Part shown: positions 6,764 through 12,107 of the stretch, piece after piece | Numbering within the stretch: position 1 is the stretch's first letter | How the letters are laid out: every line of letters starts with the position of its first letter | Source of the DNA: DASQFI01 sp050264575 | GTDB taxonomy: Bacteria; Acidobacteriota; Vicinamibacteria; Vicinamibacterales; SCN-69-37 | Assembly: GCA_050264575.1 (NCBI GenBank) | Contig: JBLNGH010000215.1 | Coordinates: 1-12,107 of the forward strand | DNA length: 12,107 bases | Direction of reading: 5' to 3' | Notes under the pieces: model-generated | Seen by the model: only the letters and a program-made list of their open reading frames with translations | Told to the model about the DNA's origin: nothing | Database searches by the model: none | Position numbers and translations under genes: made by a program

Positions 6764-6875
6764 GGATACGCCCGTCACCGTCAGGGTGGAGTCCAGCCCC
6801 GACGCCCCGGACAAATTCGAATCTCGCAGTTCTGCGTCGTGGGCCGACGCTTGTGTAAACGGCCGGCGCGGCGGA

Positions 6876-7583
6876 TTACTCCGAATCCTGAGGGGCCGGA
6901 CCCAGGCGGCGGGCGTACAGGAAGGACGCGAGAAAGATGACGACGATCAGCCCGAGAGAGATCGGCTTCGGAATCTCCCAGCCGATCCAGTGCATCTGGT
7001 GCGCGTATTCGACGAGCAGCTTCACGCCGACCCACCCGATGATCACGAAGGCGCCGTCGACGAGCGCCGGATACTTCTTGATGAGATCGATCAGCCGGCC
7101 TGCGACGATGCGCATCGCGATGATGCCGAGAATACCGCCGGCCAGGACGACCCAGATCTTCGGTGACATCGCGACGGCAACCAGGATGGAATCGATCGAA
7201 AACGCGAGATTGACGAGCTCGACGCGGACGACCGTCGCCCAGAACGCGGACAGTCCGAACGCGGGCTTGGCGGCAGGCGGCGCGGTCGGCTTGCCTTCGA
7301 GCCGGCGGGTCATGAAATGGACGCGCGTGAGATGCAGGAGATAGGCCCCGCCAAGCAGCTTGACCCACGCGACTTGAATCAGATACGTCGCCAGGAGCGT
7401 CGCGAGAATGCGAAACGCGAACGCGCCCACCAGCCCGTACCGCAGCGCCTTGTGGTGCTCCCGCCGGGGCAGCCCCAGCACCATGATCGCCATGACGAGC
7501 GCGTTGTCGGCGCTGAGCAGCCCTTCGAGAATGATGAGCAGTCCGACTGTGAAGAGATCGCTCGGTTGGACGTCGAAAGGCAC
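6876..7583 (-). CDS. TerC-family integral membrane protein (YkoY-like)
   Basis: The 235-residue multi-pass membrane protein belongs to the TerC/LysE-related family; members export manganese or help load metal into secreted proteins. Family signatures are clear: LEGLLSADNALVMAIMVLGL (19-38) and VELVNLAFSIDSILVAVAMS (121-140), each with acidic residues (Glu20, Asp26, Glu122, Asp131) inside predicted helices. About seven hydrophobic segments are visible, with a Pro/Ala-rich cytoplasmic loop near 98-108. The start is GTG 7583, with GAGGG some 12 bases upstream. It faces away from the J-protein gene across a 132-base gap and lies upstream of, and in line with, the exopolysaccharide genes, but the 332-base leader suggests it is separate. 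The transported ion cannot be told from sequence. No yybP-ykoY riboswitch signature was seen upstream. Confidence 0.9.
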   Translation of the reverse strand: MPFDVQPSDLFTVGLLIILEGLLSADNALVMAIMVLGLPRREHHKALRYGLVGAFAFRILATLLATYLIQVAWVKLLGGAYLLHLTRVHFMTRRLEGKPTAPPAAKPAFGLSAFWATVVRVELVNLAFSIDSILVAVAMSPKIWVVLAGGILGIIAMRIVAGRLIDLIKKYPALVDGAFVIIGWVGVKLLVEYAHQMHWIGWEIPKPISLGLIVVIFLASFLYARRLGPAPQDSE

Positions 7584-7715
7584 TGGATCGAAGGACCCTC
7601 AGTATCGGCCGAAAGAGGGGCTTCTGTCACGGAAGGGTGCCGCGCTGGCGGTAAGATGCGAAGAGCAGGCTGCTGAAAAGGCTGCGGGTTTCTCCGGCCT
7701 GCCAGGTGCGTCTGG
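7584..7715. promoter_or_regulatory. Divergent intergenic region (TerC / J-protein promoters)
   Basis: This gap separates two genes that point away from each other, so it must carry both promoters. I saw no CIRCE (TTAGCACTC inverted repeat), no HAIR site and no clear heat-shock sigma promoter. A TAAGAT at 7652-7657 could be a weak -10 for the plus strand, but it lacks a matching -35. Confidence 0.5.
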
Positions 7716-8696
7716 ATGGATTTCAAGGATTACTATGCGTCGCTCGGCGTCGCCAAGACCGCGACCGATGCGGAAATCAAGCGAGCCTATCGAAAGCTCG
7801 CGCGACAGTACCACCCTGATCTCAACCCCGGCGACAAGACCGCCGAGGCGAAGTTCAAGGAAATCAACGAAGCCAACGAGGTCCTGAGCGATCCCGACAA
7901 GCGCCGGAAGTACGACGAGCTCGGCGCCAATTGGCGCATGTACGAGCAGGCACAGCGCGACGGCGGCGGTCAACCCGGTGCGCCGGGCTGGTCGGCGCAC
8001 TTCGGCGGCGGACAAGGCGGCGCGACCTATCGCACGATGACGCCGGAAGAGATGCAGGAGCTGTTCGGGACGGACGATCCGTTCTCGGACTTCTTCCACA
8101 CGTTTTTCGGCGGCTCGACGTTTGGCGGTGCCGCGCAGGGTCAGGCCGGACGCGCCCGCGCGGCGCGGCCCCGTCGCGGCCACGATCTCGAATCGACGGT
8201 CGATCTCACGCTCGAAGAGGCGTTCACGGGAACCTCGCGCCGTCTCGTCATGGAACGCGACGGCAAGGAGCGGACGGTCGACGTCCGCATTCCCGCGGGC
8301 GTGAAGGACGGCGCCCGCGTTCGCGTCGCGGGCGAGGGCGCGCCGGGCGGCGCTGGCGGCGGCGCCGGCGACTTGTTTCTCACGGTGCGCCTGCGGCCGC
8401 ATCCGAAGTTCGAGCGTCGCGGACAGGATCTCTACACGCGTGTATCGGTGCCGGTAACGACGGCGGTGCTCGGCGGCGAGGTGAGCGTGCCGACACTGAC
8501 CGGCTCCACGCTCCGCCTCAAGGTCCCTGAACTCACGGCCAACGGCCGCGTGTTCCGGCTCCGCGGACACGGCATGCCGACGGTGGGACGCCCCGACGAG
8601 CGCGGCGATCTCTATGCCACGATCGACGTGCAGCTCCCGTCGAGCCTGTCGCCTGAAGAGCGAAAGCACTACGAGGCGCTGAAAGCCGGATCGTGA
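7716..8696 (+). CDS. CbpA-type J-domain co-chaperone (DnaJ without zinc finger)
   Basis: This is a co-chaperone that would stimulate DnaK ATPase and deliver misfolded clients, 326 residues long. The J-domain (1-70) carries the essential HPD at 33-35 and the usual DYYASLGV start. A Gly-rich and Phe-rich linker (about 80-150, DDPFSDFFHTFFGG) follows, then the two C-terminal substrate-binding beta domains (about 155-320, HDLESTVDLTLEEAFTG, RIPAGVKDGARVRVAGEG, RGDLYATIDV). There are no CxxCxGxG repeats, so it is a class B protein like CbpA. The start ATG has a weak AGGTG seven bases upstream. Its stop lies 35 bases before clpB, so the two are probably co-transcribed; J-protein/DnaK and ClpB cooperate in disaggregation. 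No dnaK or grpE is in the window. Confidence 0.93.
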   Translation: MDFKDYYASLGVAKTATDAEIKRAYRKLARQYHPDLNPGDKTAEAKFKEINEANEVLSDPDKRRKYDELGANWRMYEQAQRDGGGQPGAPGWSAHFGGGQGGATYRTMTPEEMQELFGTDDPFSDFFHTFFGGSTFGGAAQGQAGRARAARPRRGHDLESTVDLTLEEAFTGTSRRLVMERDGKERTVDVRIPAGVKDGARVRVAGEGAPGGAGGGAGDLFLTVRLRPHPKFERRGQDLYTRVSVPVTTAVLGGEVSVPTLTGSTLRLKVPELTANGRVFRLRGHGMPTVGRPDERGDLYATIDVQLPSSLSPEERKHYEALKAGS

Positions 8697-8714
8697 CCGG
8701 GTCGTGAGACCCGG
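8697..8714 (+). promoter_or_regulatory. Intercistronic hairpin with GNRA-type tetraloop
   Basis: CCGGGTC (8697-8703), GTGA loop, GACCCGG (8708-8714): a perfect 7-base-pair GC-rich stem that starts on the base after the J-protein stop codon. It ends six bases before the clpB ribosome site GAGGA (8721-8725). It has no U-tract, so it is not a classical terminator. It may affect RNA processing or stability, or clpB translation. Confidence 0.55.
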
Positions 8715-8731
8715 CGACTCGAGGAACCGAC

Positions 8732-11347
<2,616 letters not shown>

Positions 11348-11383
11348 TGCCGCTGATGCGCACAGATTCGTAATTTGTCTGAC

Positions 11384-12107
11384 ATGACTCCGACCCCGAA
11401 TCCAGCCGGACGCCCGCCGCGACGCGCGACGTTCCGTCGCCCCTTCTCCCCGATGTGGTTCGGGTTGAGCCTGTTTGCGCTGCTGCTCCTCGCCAACCTC
11501 GTTGCCTCGGTTCTGAAGCAGGGCGAGACCATCGACTACTCCCAGTTCAAGACGCTCCTCGCGCAGGACCGCATCGTCGAGGCCGACGTCGCGAAAGAAG
11601 CGGTCACCGGCACGTACCTGAGTGGCGACAACCGGGAAGTCAAGTTCCAGACGAATCGCGTGGACGATCCGAAGCTTGCCGAGGATCTGCAGGCGCACAA
11701 AGTGAAGTTCCGCGGCGAGCCCGACAATCGCTGGGTCACCGAGCTGCTCAGCTGGGTGGTGCCGTTCCTGCTGATTCTCGCCCTCTGGATCTTCTTCATC
11801 CGGCGGATGGGCGGCGCCGAGGGCGGCATCATGTCGTTCGCCCGCAGCCGCGCGAAGATCTACGCGGAAGACGACGTCAAGGTCGCGTTCGTGGACGTGG
11901 CAGGTGTGGATGAGGCGGAAGAGGAGCTGCGCGAAATCGTCGAGTTCCTGCAGAACCCCCGCAAGTACACGACGCTCGGCGGCCGTATCCCGAAAGGCGT
12001 GCTCCTCGTCGGCCCGCCGGGCACCGGCAAGACGCTGCTCGCGCGGGCCATCGCCGGCGAGGCCAACGTGCCGTTCTTCACGATCTCGGGCTCCGAGTTT
12101 GTCGAGA
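11384..12107 (+). CDS. ftsH: FtsH membrane-bound AAA+ zinc metalloprotease, partial at right edge
   Basis: This membrane protease degrades misplaced membrane proteins and regulatory proteins. Only the first 241 residues are present. A Pro/Arg-rich cytoplasmic start (1-22) is followed by a membrane helix (about 24-44), a periplasmic FtsH_ext domain (about 45-119, IDYSQFKTLLAQDRI) and a second helix (about 120-140, VVPFLLILALWIFFIRRM). The AAA+ domain then opens with FVDVAGVDEAEEELREIV (169-186) and Walker A GPPGTGKT (210-217), and SGSEFVE (235-241) begins the pore-loop region at the edge. The HExxH protease part lies beyond the window. ATG 11384 is the first in-frame start, 36 bases after clpB, with no clear ribosome site. 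Residue 24 is a second possible ATG, but it would remove the cytoplasmic tail. Confidence 0.95.
   Translation, partial: MTPTPNPAGRPPRRATFRRPFSPMWFGLSLFALLLLANLVASVLKQGETIDYSQFKTLLAQDRIVEADVAKEAVTGTYLSGDNREVKFQTNRVDDPKLAEDLQAHKVKFRGEPDNRWVTELLSWVVPFLLILALWIFFIRRMGGAEGGIMSFARSRAKIYAEDDVKVAFVDVAGVDEAEEELREIVEFLQNPRKYTTLGGRIPKGVLLVGPPGTGKTLLARAIAGEANVPFFTISGSEFVE

Larger units (their letters stand above)
6544..6875 (-). other. 332-base gene-free leader ahead of the NusG-like gene
   Basis: No convincing gene is seen here; open frames are short and unlike proteins I know. The stretch holds a ribosome binding site AGAGAGG (6549-6555), a GC-rich stretch, a perfect 9-base inverted repeat (6697-6718) and a 7-base inverted repeat (6732-6763). 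It must contain the promoter of the exopolysaccharide operon unless that operon is read from the TerC gene. No clear -35/-10 pair, sigma-54 site or U-tract terminator was found. Confidence 0.6.

Noticed and set aside
7647..7659. GGCGGTAAGATGC resembles the ops element (GGCGGTAGCGTGC) that recruits RfaH.
   Set aside because: It is on the plus strand ahead of the chaperone run, not in the exopolysaccharide operon, and the middle bases differ. Chance similarity is likelier.
7664..7680. AGCAGGCTGCTGAAAAG looks like a short sequence I associate with repeat or transposon ends in other genomes.
   Set aside because: A single copy with no partner end, no target duplication and no transposase in the window.
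7584..7715. A yybP-ykoY manganese riboswitch upstream of the TerC gene.
   Set aside because: The conserved GGGGAGTA-type core is absent on the minus strand and the gap is shared with a divergent gene.

Overview
The window is GC-rich and densely coded, with two gene blocks facing opposite ways. The gene content is an exopolysaccharide locus led by a NusG paralogue, an NtrC-type regulator, short outer-membrane export proteins, TerC, and a J-protein/ClpB/FtsH run. This fits a Gram-negative soil-type bacterium. Acidobacteriota (Vicinamibacteria-like) is my best guess, from gene content and style only; no marker gene proves it.

Minus strand, about 7583 down to 1: first a TerC-family membrane protein, then a 332-base leader with inverted repeats. 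Next comes an apparent exopolysaccharide export operon: NusG/UpxY-like antiterminator (6543-5962), lipoprotein with calcium-loop repeats (5836-5228), NtrC-like regulator coupled to it by a one-base stop/start overlap (5228-3792), small secreted protein with a C-terminal membrane helix (3646-3206), outer-membrane beta-barrel (3112-1871), OPX polysaccharide export protein overlapping it by 11 bases (1881-1060), and a GumC/Wzz-like chain-length protein cut by the left edge (1049-1). Together these would control and build a trans-envelope polysaccharide exporter. The inner-membrane co-polymerase meets a periplasmic OPX ring that lacks its own outer-membrane helix, and the barrel probably supplies the outer-membrane pore. 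The NusG paralogue would keep RNA polymerase moving through the long operon.

Plus strand, 7716 to the right edge: a proteostasis run of a zinc-finger-less J-protein, the ClpB disaggregase and FtsH (cut by the right edge), with gaps of 35 and 36 bases. The 132-base gap at 7584-7715 must hold both divergent promoters.

The most unusual item is the NtrC-like regulator. Its receiver has lost the acidic pair and the conserved lysine, and its AAA+ domain has lost the Walker A lysine, the Walker B acids and the GAFTGA loop that contacts sigma-54. Its Fis-type DNA-binding helix-turn-helix looks intact. It is probably a sigma-54-independent DNA-binding regulator of this locus. Two strong intercistronic stem-loops without U-tracts, and inverted repeats in the two promoter-like gaps, are the main non-coding signals. 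I saw no tRNA, rRNA, CRISPR array or insertion sequence.
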